In this document: piece after piece, positions 1-8,487 of the stretch
Layout of the letters: each line of letters begins with the position of its first letter
Numbering within the stretch: position 1 is the first letter of the stretch
DNA from: Sulfurospirillum halorespirans DSM 13726
GTDB taxonomy: Bacteria > Campylobacterota > Campylobacteria > Campylobacterales > Sulfurospirillaceae
Assembly: GCF_001723605.1 (NCBI RefSeq)
Contig: NZ_CP017111.1
Location: forward strand, 186,001 to 250,000
Direction: 5' to 3'
DNA length: 64,000 nucleotides
The notes under the pieces: model-generated
What the model saw: only the letters and a program-made list of their open reading frames with translations
Databases searched by the model: none
Told to the model about the DNA's origin: nothing
Program-made: the position numbers and the translations under genes

Positions 1-582
1 GAAGATGTGGGCGTTGTGAGCCCTGAACAAGCGCAAAGTTGGGGCTGTTCAGGACCGATGCTCAGAGGAAGTGGCATTGCATGGGATATTCGCAAAGAAG
101 AGCCGTATGAACTCTACGATGAAGTGGAGTTTGATGTGCCTGTAAGTACGACCTGCGATAGTTATGGAAGGTATAAGCTTCACATGGAAGAGATGCGCCA
201 AAGTGTTCGCATTCTCAAGCAACTCATTCCGATGTATGCGGAGACCTCACCCGAAATTATGGCCCATGCGCCTCAATATATCTCTGCGCCTAAAGAGCAG
301 ATTATGACGCAAAATTATTCGTTGATGCAGCATTTTGTCCTTGTAACACAAGGGATGCGTCCTCCTGTTGGAGAAGTGTATGTGGCGACCGAATCACCTA
401 AGGGGGAACTTGGTTTTTACATCAACTCTCAGGGCGATCCGTATCCTTACAGGTTGAAGCTTCGTGCGCCAAGTTTTTTCCATACGGCACTTTTACAAGA
501 GATTTTAGTGGGTGAATATTTAGCCGACGTGGTTGCGATTATTGGTAACGCGAACATCGTCTTTGGCGAAATTGACAGATAG
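1..582 (+). CDS. nuoD: NADH-quinone oxidoreductase subunit D, C-terminal part (5' end outside window)
   Basis: This is the last 193 residues of the 49-kDa-type subunit of complex I; the reading frame is open from base 1, so the gene begins before the window. The stretch [10 protein letters not shown] followed by [14 protein letters not shown] and the C-terminal VFGEIDR are typical of NuoD, the peripheral-arm subunit that with NuoB forms the quinone site. The GTG at 7 is an internal codon and not a start. It is the first visible gene of an operon running to nuoN, and nine bases separate its stop from the next gene. The identification is secure. Confidence 0.96.
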   Translation, partial: EDVGVVSPEQAQSWGCSGPMLRGSGIAWDIRKEEPYELYDEVEFDVPVSTTCDSYGRYKLHMEEMRQSVRILKQLIPMYAETSPEIMAHAPQYISAPKEQIMTQNYSLMQHFVLVTQGMRPPVGEVYVATESPKGELGFYINSQGDPYPYRLKLRAPSFFHTALLQEILVGEYLADVVAIIGNANIVFGEIDR

Positions 583-591
583 GAGAAGGCG

Positions 592-831
592 ATGCAACGG
601 TATGATTTACGCCATTTAGGGGATGATTTTTACGGACGTATGCTTGAGATCATCGATGAGACAGCGATAGGTGAAGTATCTATCTTTATGTTTGAGATCG
701 GTGATTTCTCTCCTGTTCAAAAAAGCGCAGATGTGATTAAAGAGGCGGGGTGGACACTCATGAACTCGTTGAAATTCAATGAAGCCGACTGGACGATTGT
801 CGTTAAAAAAGTGAAAAGTGAAGTAGCATAG
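592..831 (+). CDS. Epsilon-type NuoE-position subunit of complex I (HP1264/Cj1575c-like)
   Basis: A 79-residue protein in the place where other bacteria carry the 24-kDa NuoE. It has no cysteine ligands for the N1a 2Fe-2S cluster and does not look like a broken NuoE; it matches the short unrelated protein known at this position in Helicobacter and Campylobacter. Start ATG at 592 follows an AGGAG Shine-Dalgarno. Its stop codon directly abuts the ATG of the next gene, so the two are probably translationally coupled. By inference it belongs to a complex I that does not take electrons from NADH in the usual way; its own role is not visible from sequence. Confidence 0.85.
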   Translation: MQRYDLRHLGDDFYGRMLEIIDETAIGEVSIFMFEIGDFSPVQKSADVIKEAGWTLMNSLKFNEADWTIVVKKVKSEVA

Positions 832-1674
832 ATGGTAAAGAAGCAATTTATAGAAGCCTTAAATCAGCCGAGCCAAGACGCTTTTGCGTTTACATGTAAA
901 GAGTTTGATCTTATTATTTGTCTAGGAACGCTTCCTTCTCGCCATGACACAACACTCTTGGAAGATTTGAGTGCGAGTGAGGCTAAAGTGGTCTATCTCT
1001 TTACGATGGAAGATTCCGATTTGGTTGAAAAAAGTACTTTTTTTAGCCGCTATGAAGTGGGTGCAGAAGAGGGTGTATTGGCACTTCTTGCCAAAAGTTT
1101 TCTTTTACATGTAAAGCTTCCAGAAACTGTTCAAAACTATTTTGAAGAACTCGATGAGGGTTACATCAGTGCGGAGAGCAATCTAGGCGAAGAAGAGATT
1201 GAAGAGATCGAAGCGTTGTATCAAGAGGCTAACCGTGTGCTGATTGTTTTAGGTGATGATCTGATACGTCATCCACAAGCTGCTTCTATTGCACATCTTG
1301 CAGGATTGATCGCAAAGTTTGGCAAAGCGAAATTGCTTGTTGTGGGTAGCACACCTGAAATGATTGTCTCATCACACAATGAGAGCGTTTTAGGCGCAGT
1401 TGAAAATCTGAAAAGTTTTGATGGGGTTGTGGTTTACCAATGCCCTGTAACGCAAGCGGATGAAGAGCAACTTCTCATCGGTTCCGCCCAGTTTCAAATG
1501 GCAGCCAAAGTGCAAAACAACGACAAAATCACGGTTGCCATCAACCAAGAGGTCTATCCGCGCACCTTTGTTCGCGACGATAGTTTAAAAGGCGTGATCG
1601 CTTTAATGCCCTGTGCGAAAGCGGACTCTAACTATCCCTACCATGTAGTAAAAATAGTGAAGGCAGAGCAATGA
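832..1674 (+). CDS. Epsilon-type NuoF-position subunit, a NuoG-derived paralogue (HP1265/Cj1574c-like)
   Basis: A 280-residue protein at the nuoF position that lacks the FMN/NADH-binding glycine-rich motifs and the CxxC...C ligands of true NuoF. Its residues 10-280 instead resemble parts of the neighbouring NuoG: GAEE followed by an E/V-Y-x2-L-type helix, the block GDDLIRHPQAASIAHLAGLI matching NuoG's GEDLFNHPRAENIAKLLGLI, the VYQCPVTQ block matching IYQANPVHQ, and the C-terminal LKGVIALMP matching IDGLIAYLP. It thus looks like a NuoG molybdopterin-fold domain without the Fe-S part. It overlaps nuoG by four bases (ATGA). Two ACATGT palindromes (889-900, 1104-1115) encode FTCK and LHVK in it. 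Confidence 0.82.
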   Translation: MVKKQFIEALNQPSQDAFAFTCKEFDLIICLGTLPSRHDTTLLEDLSASEAKVVYLFTMEDSDLVEKSTFFSRYEVGAEEGVLALLAKSFLLHVKLPETVQNYFEELDEGYISAESNLGEEEIEEIEALYQEANRVLIVLGDDLIRHPQAASIAHLAGLIAKFGKAKLLVVGSTPEMIVSSHNESVLGAVENLKSFDGVVVYQCPVTQADEEQLLIGSAQFQMAAKVQNNDKITVAINQEVYPRTFVRDDSLKGVIALMPCAKADSNYPYHVVKIVKAEQ

Positions 1675-4148
1675 GCGATGTTTTAATAACCATAGATGGA
1701 AAACAGTGTACCGCGACAGAGGGTGAATACATTTTAGGCGTTGCGCGCAGAAACGATATTTTTATCCCAGCGCTCTGTTATGTAACGAACTGTTCACCAA
1801 CGCTTGCGTGTCGTTTGTGTTTGGTGGATATCGATGGCAAAAGGGCGTACAGTTGTAACGCACGCGCCAAAGAGGGCATGAACGTTATCACGAAAACGGA
1901 AGAGATCGAAAAAGAGCGAAGAGCGATCATGGAGATTTATGACATTAACCATCCTTTGGAGTGTGGTGTCTGCGACCAAAGTGGTGAATGCGAACTGCAA
2001 AACTACACCTTGCATATGGCTGTGGACAGCCAACACCACTGCATCGCCGACACGCACCGCCCAACCAAACAGTGGGGTAAAATCCATTACGATGCATCAC
2101 TCTGTATCGTGTGTGAGCGTTGTGTCACGGTGTGTAAAGATATGATCGGCGAATCAGCCCTTAAAACCGTTCCTCGCGGTGGTGCTGAGCTTGATAAGGC
2201 ATGGAAAGATAAAACCGAAAAAGACGCCTATGCGATGTGGAATAAACTCCAAAAGTCGATCATCGGTATTGCCAGTGGTGCTGAAACACTCGACTGTACA
2301 CAGTGTGGCGAGTGTACGGCAGTATGTCCTGTAGGAGCGCTTGTTAGCTCAGACTTCCAATACACGTCTAACGCATGGGAACTTCAAAAAATCCCAGCGT
2401 CTAATCCGCATAGCAGTGATTGTTCGCTTCTTTATTACGATGTCAAACACACCAGTACGAGTAATCCTGAACCTAAAATTTACCGCGTCAATAGTGACCA
2501 TAACTACGCGCCCCTTCATGCGGCAGCTCGTTATGGTTTTGACTTCCAAAACGAGGTTACATGTAAAGATGAAAGTGCGTTTGCACGGGTGGTTGAACTG
2601 CTTCAAACCAAAGTTGATACCATCGTTTTTGACAGTTACATTACCAATGAAGAAGCGTTGATTTTACAAAAACTCAAAGAGAAATTTGGCTTTAAGTTAG
2701 TAAACGAAGATGCCAAAGCGTATCAAACCTTCCTCAAACATTTTGCAAGTACTGCGGGTTCAAGCCTTTACAGTGGCGATTTGAAGTCTATTTCCCAAAG
2801 CAATTTTGTGGTCAGTTTTGGAACTGCCATTAAAACCGATAGCCCTAATGCGGGTTATGCGATGAATAATGCTATTGGTATGAACAAAGGCGCAGGGCTT
2901 TATTTCCACCCTGTGGCTGATCCTATCGTTGCCGCTTACTCGAAAAACCTTCTAAGTGTTACTCATAAAATAGGCGCAGAAGAGGCGATTGCATATCTTT
3001 TACTCGATCTTTTTGGCGACAAAGAGGCGATGCCTAAAAGTGTTGTTGAGTATTTGGCAACGTTTCATACGGTAGAGAAAAAAACCATCCAAGAGAGCGT
3101 TAAAGAAGAGATCAAAGAGATGGTCAAAGACGAAGAGAGTGGCGAAGAGAAAGAGGTCACGAAGACCATCACGAAAATGGTAGACACAGAGATCGAAGTT
3201 GACACGAATGCTTTGATTGAACTTATCGGCGCGGAAGCGGATTTAGTAGAGAAAATCACTAAACTTTTGGATAAAAAAGATAGCTTTAGTTTGATCGCAG
3301 GCGAAGACCTTTTTAATCATCCAAGAGCAGAAAATATCGCAAAGCTTTTAGGTTTGATCGAGCGATTTACCGCGTTTAAATTGGTCGTTATTCCATCACG
3401 CACCAATACACTCGGTGTTTCGCTGATTTGTGATCTAGACGAGCAAAAAGGTAACTTTACGCTAGGCTACAACGTGAAAGGCGACTTTACACTGAGCAGC
3501 TTGGGCAAGGGCGATTTGGATATGCCAGCTCTCAATCAACAAGAAGGAACGTTTACGTCGATGAACAAACGCGTCGTTCCCACCAATGTGGCATTGCCAT
3601 TTAAAGGCTATTGTCTCAATGACATCGCCAATGCAGTGGGACTTGAAGCGGAGTGGACGATTGATTATACGCCGTATTTGCCGAGTGAAAAAGGCTTTAA
3701 GAAAGAGAAATTTGATAACTTGCCGAATCGTTTTGAAAACGATGGTACTGAAAATCGCGGTTATGCACTTGAGCTTCAAACCTTTACATGTAACGATGAA
3801 GTTGAATCCATTTCAAGCTTTACATGTAAAGAGAGCGATGTGATCTACCAAGCCAATCCTGTGCATCAATTTAGCGCCTTGACCAACAAAGCCCATCAGC
3901 TTAATGAAGCTGGAGCTCTGTATGTTTCGTCCGCCTTTTTAGAGTCTAAAGGGCTTAACGATGCCGCGGTGGTGACAGTAGAAAATGAGGCAGGTGCCAA
4001 ATTGGTGATTGCAATTAAAGAAGAGAAAATGATCGATGGATTGATCGCGTATCTTCCAACATTTGATACCAAAATCGATACCGCACCGTTTTTTAAAGAG
4101 GGTTACCGATTCGCTCACGTCGTGATTAAAGGAGTTGAACATGTTTGA
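1671..4148 (+). CDS. nuoG: NADH-quinone oxidoreductase subunit G
   Basis: An 825-residue Fe-S subunit of the peripheral arm of complex I. Residues C36, C47, C50 and C62 fit the 2Fe-2S N1b site; H94, C98, C101 and C107 the N5 site; C145-C155 and C209-C219 are two CxxCxxC(x3)C ferredoxin-type motifs. No CxxCxxxC for the extra N7 cluster follows; only one lone cysteine (SSDC) stands there. The C-terminal half is a molybdopterin-oxidoreductase fold that has lost its cofactor, with a charged Lys/Glu-rich insert around residues 470-510. Start ATG overlaps the upstream stop. Three palindromes (2557, 3784, 3820) encode TCK/TCN in non-conserved parts. Confidence 0.95.
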   Translation: MSDVLITIDGKQCTATEGEYILGVARRNDIFIPALCYVTNCSPTLACRLCLVDIDGKRAYSCNARAKEGMNVITKTEEIEKERRAIMEIYDINHPLECGVCDQSGECELQNYTLHMAVDSQHHCIADTHRPTKQWGKIHYDASLCIVCERCVTVCKDMIGESALKTVPRGGAELDKAWKDKTEKDAYAMWNKLQKSIIGIASGAETLDCTQCGECTAVCPVGALVSSDFQYTSNAWELQKIPASNPHSSDCSLLYYDVKHTSTSNPEPKIYRVNSDHNYAPLHAAARYGFDFQNEVTCKDESAFARVVELLQTKVDTIVFDSYITNEEALILQKLKEKFGFKLVNEDAKAYQTFLKHFASTAGSSLYSGDLKSISQSNFVVSFGTAIKTDSPNAGYAMNNAIGMNKGAGLYFHPVADPIVAAYSKNLLSVTHKIGAEEAIAYLLLDLFGDKEAMPKSVVEYLATFHTVEKKTIQESVKEEIKEMVKDEESGEEKEVTKTITKMVDTEIEVDTNALIELIGAEADLVEKITKLLDKKDSFSLIAGEDLFNHPRAENIAKLLGLIERFTAFKLVVIPSRTNTLGVSLICDLDEQKGNFTLGYNVKGDFTLSSLGKGDLDMPALNQQEGTFTSMNKRVVPTNVALPFKGYCLNDIANAVGLEAEWTIDYTPYLPSEKGFKKEKFDNLPNRFENDGTENRGYALELQTFTCNDEVESISSFTCKESDVIYQANPVHQFSALTNKAHQLNEAGALYVSSAFLESKGLNDAAVVTVENEAGAKLVIAIKEEKMIDGLIAYLPTFDTKIDTAPFFKEGYRFAHVVIKGVEHV

Positions 4149-5133
4149 AACAGCCGTTTTGGTTGAAACCATTGTCAAAGCCGTCATTGTTGTTGCGGTG
4201 GTTGCAGGTATGGCAGGGTTTGCGACGTTTATTGAACGAAAAGTGTTAGCCTTTATGCAACGCCGTCTAGGACCCATGAATGTGGGACCGTATGGGCTAT
4301 TGCAACTTGCAGCCGATGGTATTAAACTTTTCACTAAAGAGGACATTGTTCCGCAAAATGCCGTGAAGCCCATTTTTATGATCGCACCCGTGATTGCAGC
4401 GGTGACAGCGTTTGTGGCGATGGCAGCGGTTCCTTATTTTCCCGAATTTACCCTTTTTGGTTATGTGATTCATCCGATTATTTCCGACATTAACGTAGCG
4501 CTTTTGTATGTGATGGGCGTGGCCTCAGTCGGTATTTATGGTCCACTGCTTGCTGGAATGAGCAGTGCCAACAAATGGTCACTTTTAGGAGCGGCACGCG
4601 CTGTGGTGCAGATGCTCTCCTTTGAAGTGGTCACTGGGTTATCGGTACTTGCACCAATTATGATGATAGGCTCTTTATCGCTGATTGATATTAACGATTA
4701 CCAAAGTGATGGTGTGTTTAGCTGGCTGATTTGGAAACAACCTTTAGCGTTTATTTTGTTTGCAATGGCAGGTTTTATGGAGACCAATCGTGCGCCCTTT
4801 GATACGATTGAGTTTGAGGCTGAAGTTGTGGCTGGGTATGCAACGGAGTATTCAGGCATGCGTTGGGGACTCTTTTTCATCGGTGAATATGCCAATATGA
4901 TTACGATTTCAGTGCTTGTGAGCATCCTTTTTATGGGCGGTTATAATCCACTTTGGTTTATTCCAGGAGCTGTGATGATGTTGGTGAAAGTCTCTTTTTG
5001 GGTCTTTTTATTTTTATGGGTAAGAGCGGCATGGCCACACATTAGACCCGATCAGTTGATGTGGGTCTGTTGGAAAGTCTTAATGCCTTTAGCGGTGATT
5101 AACATCTTAATCACTGGCTTTGTGCTGATTTAG
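4141..5133 (+). CDS. nuoH: NADH-quinone oxidoreductase subunit H
   Basis: A 330-residue membrane subunit that closes the quinone chamber of complex I. The motif FIERKVLAFMQRRLGPMNVGPYG near the N terminus and ETNRAPFDTIEFEAEVVAGYATEY in the middle (given here only as landmarks) are strongly conserved in NuoH/ND1, with about eight hydrophobic segments. The ATG at 4141 is preferred over the TTG at 4135 because GGAG at 4131-4134 lies six bases before the ATG. It overlaps the end of nuoG by eight bases. The gene continues the nuo operon without a break and is ordinary in length. Confidence 0.96.
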   Translation: MFETAVLVETIVKAVIVVAVVAGMAGFATFIERKVLAFMQRRLGPMNVGPYGLLQLAADGIKLFTKEDIVPQNAVKPIFMIAPVIAAVTAFVAMAAVPYFPEFTLFGYVIHPIISDINVALLYVMGVASVGIYGPLLAGMSSANKWSLLGAARAVVQMLSFEVVTGLSVLAPIMMIGSLSLIDINDYQSDGVFSWLIWKQPLAFILFAMAGFMETNRAPFDTIEFEAEVVAGYATEYSGMRWGLFFIGEYANMITISVLVSILFMGGYNPLWFIPGAVMMLVKVSFWVFLFLWVRAAWPHIRPDQLMWVCWKVLMPLAVINILITGFVLI

Positions 5134-5142
5134 GGGGATGAA

Positions 5143-5757
5143 ATGGAATTAAAAGATTTTAAACAACGCAACATCGCTCCTGGATACATCTTTTTTGAGG
5201 GAGAAAAAGCGCCTGAAAATGGGTGGCAAGCCTTTAAAAAAGTGGTCAGACGAACGCTTAAAGGCGAGCTTTTTGTCGGTCTTTGGATAGTCTTAAGGGA
5301 GATGATTCGTTTTGATATTCACACGATTCAGTACCCTGCCGAAAAAATGGAGATGAGTCCACGCTATCGTGCCATTCATCGTCTGCTTCGTCTATTTGAG
5401 AGCGGTAGTGAGCGCTGCATCGGGTGTGGGTTGTGTGAGAAAATTTGTATCTCGAATTGTATTCGCATGGACACGCATATTGATGAGAAAAGCCGAAAAA
5501 TGGTGAGCGAATACAGCATCAACTTTGGGCGTTGTATCTTTTGTGGGTATTGCGCTGAGGTGTGTCCTGAACTCGCCATCGTGCATGGGGTAGAGTATGA
5601 AAATGCCAGTGAACAACGCGCTCATTTTGGTCTCAAAGAGGATATGCTAACCCCACTTGATACCTTTAGAGCCAACGAACAAAAAGAGTTTCCAGGGTTT
5701 GGTGCATTGAGTGACAATGCCGATGAAGCTGTGAAACAGACACCATTAGCGTATTGA
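5143..5757 (+). CDS. nuoI: NADH-quinone oxidoreductase subunit I
   Basis: A 204-residue subunit carrying the two 4Fe-4S clusters N6a and N6b, which pass electrons to NuoB next to the membrane. Cysteines C92, C95, C98 with C102/C106 and C131, C134, C137, C141 form the two ferredoxin motifs (CIGCGLC and CIFCGYC). The N terminus has an amphipathic stretch rather than a transmembrane helix, as usual. It begins nine bases after nuoH behind a GGGG-type ribosome site. The C-terminal tail of about 50 residues after the second motif is longer than the minimum for the family and low in conservation. Confidence 0.95.
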   Translation: MELKDFKQRNIAPGYIFFEGEKAPENGWQAFKKVVRRTLKGELFVGLWIVLREMIRFDIHTIQYPAEKMEMSPRYRAIHRLLRLFESGSERCIGCGLCEKICISNCIRMDTHIDEKSRKMVSEYSINFGRCIFCGYCAEVCPELAIVHGVEYENASEQRAHFGLKEDMLTPLDTFRANEQKEFPGFGALSDNADEAVKQTPLAY

Positions 5758-5764
5758 GGTTACC

Positions 5765-6319
5765 ATGTATGAAATTATAGCATTTTATGTTTTTGCCGCA
5801 TTGACCATCGGTATGTTTGGGATTGTGGTGACGAGTCGTAATGCTTTGTATGCGATGAGCGCACTAGCAGGCGGAATGATCTTTATCTCGGGCTTCTTTT
5901 TTATCTTAGATGCTGAGTTTTTAGGGGTCGTTCAGATCGTCGTTTATTCGGGCGCTATTATGGCACTTTACGCGTTTGGTATGATGTTCTTTGATACAAC
6001 ACGTGATGTTTCAGAAAAGATGCGCTCCAAAAAAATCGCCTACAGCCTCTCTATCGCCAGTGCGGTTTTGGTTGTCGCCATTTTATGCGCACCGCTTGTG
6101 GGAGAGAGTGTGGAAGCACTTTACCCCAGCATCGAAGGTGTAGGAAATGTTCAGATGATCGGCGTTGTGCTTTTTACCAAATACTTAGTTCCGTTTGAGT
6201 TAGCCGCCATTATGCTTCTGGTTGCGATGATCTCAGGCATTGTGCTTGCGAGTAAAAAGATGGATGAATATTTAGCCATCGAAGATGAAGATCTTGAAGA
6301 TGTCAAGGAGGGCAGATGA
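5765..6319 (+). CDS. nuoJ: NADH-quinone oxidoreductase subunit J
   Basis: A 184-residue polytopic membrane subunit with about five hydrophobic helices. The segment VVQIVVYSGAIMALYAFGMM, with its GAIMxLYxF core, is the hallmark of NuoJ/ND6, containing the bent helix thought to take part in proton transfer. The tail is acidic (EDEDLEDVKEG). Its stop overlaps the nuoK start (ATGA, four bases), which suggests coupled translation. It sits in the standard I-J-K-L-M-N order. Confidence 0.93.
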   Translation: MYEIIAFYVFAALTIGMFGIVVTSRNALYAMSALAGGMIFISGFFFILDAEFLGVVQIVVYSGAIMALYAFGMMFFDTTRDVSEKMRSKKIAYSLSIASAVLVVAILCAPLVGESVEALYPSIEGVGNVQMIGVVLFTKYLVPFELAAIMLLVAMISGIVLASKKMDEYLAIEDEDLEDVKEGR

Positions 6320-6618
6320 TCACCTTAACACACTATTTTATTTTAACAGGTATTCTATTTTCCATTGGGCTTGTCGGTGTGATGCGACGAACGAACCTTT
6401 TAATGCTTTTTTTCTCAACCGAGATTTTGCTCAATGCGATTAACGTAGGGTTTGTGGCAGTTTCAAAATATTACAATGATCTGAGCGGTCAACTGTTTGC
6501 CTTTTTTATCATTGCCGTTGCGGCGAGTGAAGTCGCTGTCGGGCTTGGACTTCTCATTCTTTGGTACAAACGCAATGGCTCGGTTGATCTTAACAGCCTT
6601 CAGACGATGAAAGGGTAA
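6316..6618 (+). CDS. nuoK: NADH-quinone oxidoreductase subunit K
   Basis: A 100-residue subunit with three transmembrane helices, the usual length for NuoK/ND4L. Helix 2 holds the conserved glutamate in STEILLNAINVGFVA and helix 3 a second one in AVAASEVAVGLGLL; both acidic residues belong to the proton path linking the arm to the antiporter-like subunits. Start overlaps nuoJ by four bases; nuoL starts two bases after its stop. Confidence 0.95.
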   Translation: MITLTHYFILTGILFSIGLVGVMRRTNLLMLFFSTEILLNAINVGFVAVSKYYNDLSGQLFAFFIIAVAASEVAVGLGLLILWYKRNGSVDLNSLQTMKG

Positions 6619-6620
6619 GC

Positions 6621-8477
6621 ATGGAAAATTATCTTTATACCGCACTCTTTGCGCCCTTGGCAAGTTCTCTGTTTGTAGCCTTGTTTGCGGCGCGACCTAA
6701 GATGCTTTTCACGGGTATTGTGGCTTCGTTGCTCATTGCGATTTCGATGATTGCCTCCTTTGTGTTGCTCATCGATGTGAATACGTATGGACCTTTGCAT
6801 GTAACGATGATGGATTGGATTGCCGCAGGCAATTTGGAAGTTCCGTTTGGCTTTGTCGTTGATGAAGTCTCTGTCATTATGATGGTCACGGTCACGCTGG
6901 TTTCAACGATTGTGCATATCTATTCGATTGGCTATATGGATCACGATAAGAGTTTTAACCGCTTCTTCTCTTACCTCTCCGCCTTTGTTTTTTCGATGAT
7001 GATTTTGGTCATGAGCGATAACTTTGTAGGGCTTTTTATCGGTTGGGAAGGTGTGGGTCTTTGTTCATGGCTCCTCATTGGTTTTTGGTATCACAAAGAA
7101 TCTGCTTCGTGGGCAGCCAATGAAGCGTTTATCATGAACCGAATTGCCGACCTTGGCATGTTGATGGGTCTTTTTCTGATCTACTGGAGTGTAGGATCAT
7201 TCCAATACGATGAGTTTTTTGCCAGCGTAAAAACGATGGATTCTACGCTTCTGACAACGATTGGTATCTTCTTATTTATCGGTGCGATGGGTAAATCAGC
7301 ACAGTTCCCCCTCCACACATGGCTTGCCGATGCGATGGAAGGTCCAACACCGGTTTCAGCACTCATTCACGCGGCAACGATGGTAACTGCGGGTGTTTAT
7401 CTGGTCATTCGTTGTGGTGAACTCTATGCCCTTATCCCTGATGTGGGCTTTGCAATCGCATCACTAGGAGCATTTGTAGCGCTCTTTGCTGCTTCAATGG
7501 CGCTGGTCAATAACGATCTTAAACGCATTATCGCCTACTCAACGCTTTCGCAGTTAGGGTACATGTTTGTAGCCGCAGGACTGGGTGCCTACTGGATTGC
7601 CCTGTTTCATTTGATGACGCACGCTTTCTTTAAATCGCTTCTCTTTTTAGGTGCGGGTAATGTGATGCACGCGATGCACGATGAACTCAATATCAAAAAA
7701 ATGGGTGGGTTGTATGGTTCGATGAAAGCAACCGCCATTTTGATGAGTGTTGCTTCGGTGGCATTGGCAGGTATTTATCCCTTCGCAGGCTTCTTCTCTA
7801 AAGATAAAATTTTAGAAGTTGCCTTTAATGAAGGTGCATACTTTTTATGGTTTGCCCTTTTCATCGGTGCGGGACTCACCGCATTTTACAGTTTCCGTTT
7901 GGTGATGCTTGTTTTCTTTGGTGAGAAAGAGCATGTGAAGTACGGCATTCATCCGCATGAAGCGCAACCGTTTGTCATTTATGCACTGCTTCCTTTAGGG
8001 CTTTTAGCCATTGTTGCAGGATTTTTAGAGCATACGTTTGAAGGGTTTGTAACGCGTCTTTTGGCACAGTATGAGATTCATATCGAACACGGTACGGAAG
8101 CTCTACTCATTGCAGCCACTTTGGGAATTGCACTCAGTGGAATTGCTTTTGCCGTTTACATGTACCGACGTGGTGGCTTCCCCAAATCGTGGGAAGAGCG
8201 TTTTTGCTACAAGCTTTTAAGCAACCAATACTATATACCCAAACTCTATGAGCTTTATATTATGCGTCCTTTTAGCGCGTTAGCAAACTTTGCATGGCAA
8301 AAAATTGATACGAAAGTGGTGGATTTGACAGTGGATTTAATTGCTAAAATGGTGTACTCCACAGGTGAAAAAAGCAGGAAAATGCAAAGTGGTAACCTCT
8401 CTGATATGCTCAGATGGATGGTGGTTGGTATGATTGGCTTACTCATTTTAGCCTTCGTTTATAGACCGATGGTTTAG
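6621..8477 (+). CDS. nuoL: NADH-quinone oxidoreductase subunit L
   Basis: A 618-residue antiporter-like membrane subunit at the distal end of complex I, with roughly 14-16 hydrophobic helices. Landmarks are WEGVGLCSWLLIGFW (helix 5 glutamate), GAMGKSAQFPLHTWLADAMEGPTPVSALIHAATMV (the lysine/histidine channel region) and DLKRIIAYSTLSQLGYM. A long amphipathic region follows near the C terminus, as in the lateral helix of NuoL. No truncation. It contains none of the ACATGT palindromes except a partial one (TTTACATGTACC at 8155) in a variable stretch encoding VYMYRR. Confidence 0.96.
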   Translation: MENYLYTALFAPLASSLFVALFAARPKMLFTGIVASLLIAISMIASFVLLIDVNTYGPLHVTMMDWIAAGNLEVPFGFVVDEVSVIMMVTVTLVSTIVHIYSIGYMDHDKSFNRFFSYLSAFVFSMMILVMSDNFVGLFIGWEGVGLCSWLLIGFWYHKESASWAANEAFIMNRIADLGMLMGLFLIYWSVGSFQYDEFFASVKTMDSTLLTTIGIFLFIGAMGKSAQFPLHTWLADAMEGPTPVSALIHAATMVTAGVYLVIRCGELYALIPDVGFAIASLGAFVALFAASMALVNNDLKRIIAYSTLSQLGYMFVAAGLGAYWIALFHLMTHAFFKSLLFLGAGNVMHAMHDELNIKKMGGLYGSMKATAILMSVASVALAGIYPFAGFFSKDKILEVAFNEGAYFLWFALFIGAGLTAFYSFRLVMLVFFGEKEHVKYGIHPHEAQPFVIYALLPLGLLAIVAGFLEHTFEGFVTRLLAQYEIHIEHGTEALLIAATLGIALSGIAFAVYMYRRGGFPKSWEERFCYKLLSNQYYIPKLYELYIMRPFSALANFAWQKIDTKVVDLTVDLIAKMVYSTGEKSRKMQSGNLSDMLRWMVVGMIGLLILAFVYRPMV

Positions 8478-8487
8478 GGAGCAGAAG

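Noticed and set aside
592..1674. Truncated or frameshifted nuoE and nuoF
   Set aside because: Both reading frames are intact with good starts and tight spacing, and short unrelated proteins at this place are known in Helicobacter and Campylobacter.
1794..2087. Long antisense frames in nuoG and elsewhere (for example 1794-2087, 40966-43842 opposite strand frames)
   Set aside because: Shadow frames of real genes without ribosome sites, family matches or independent promoters.
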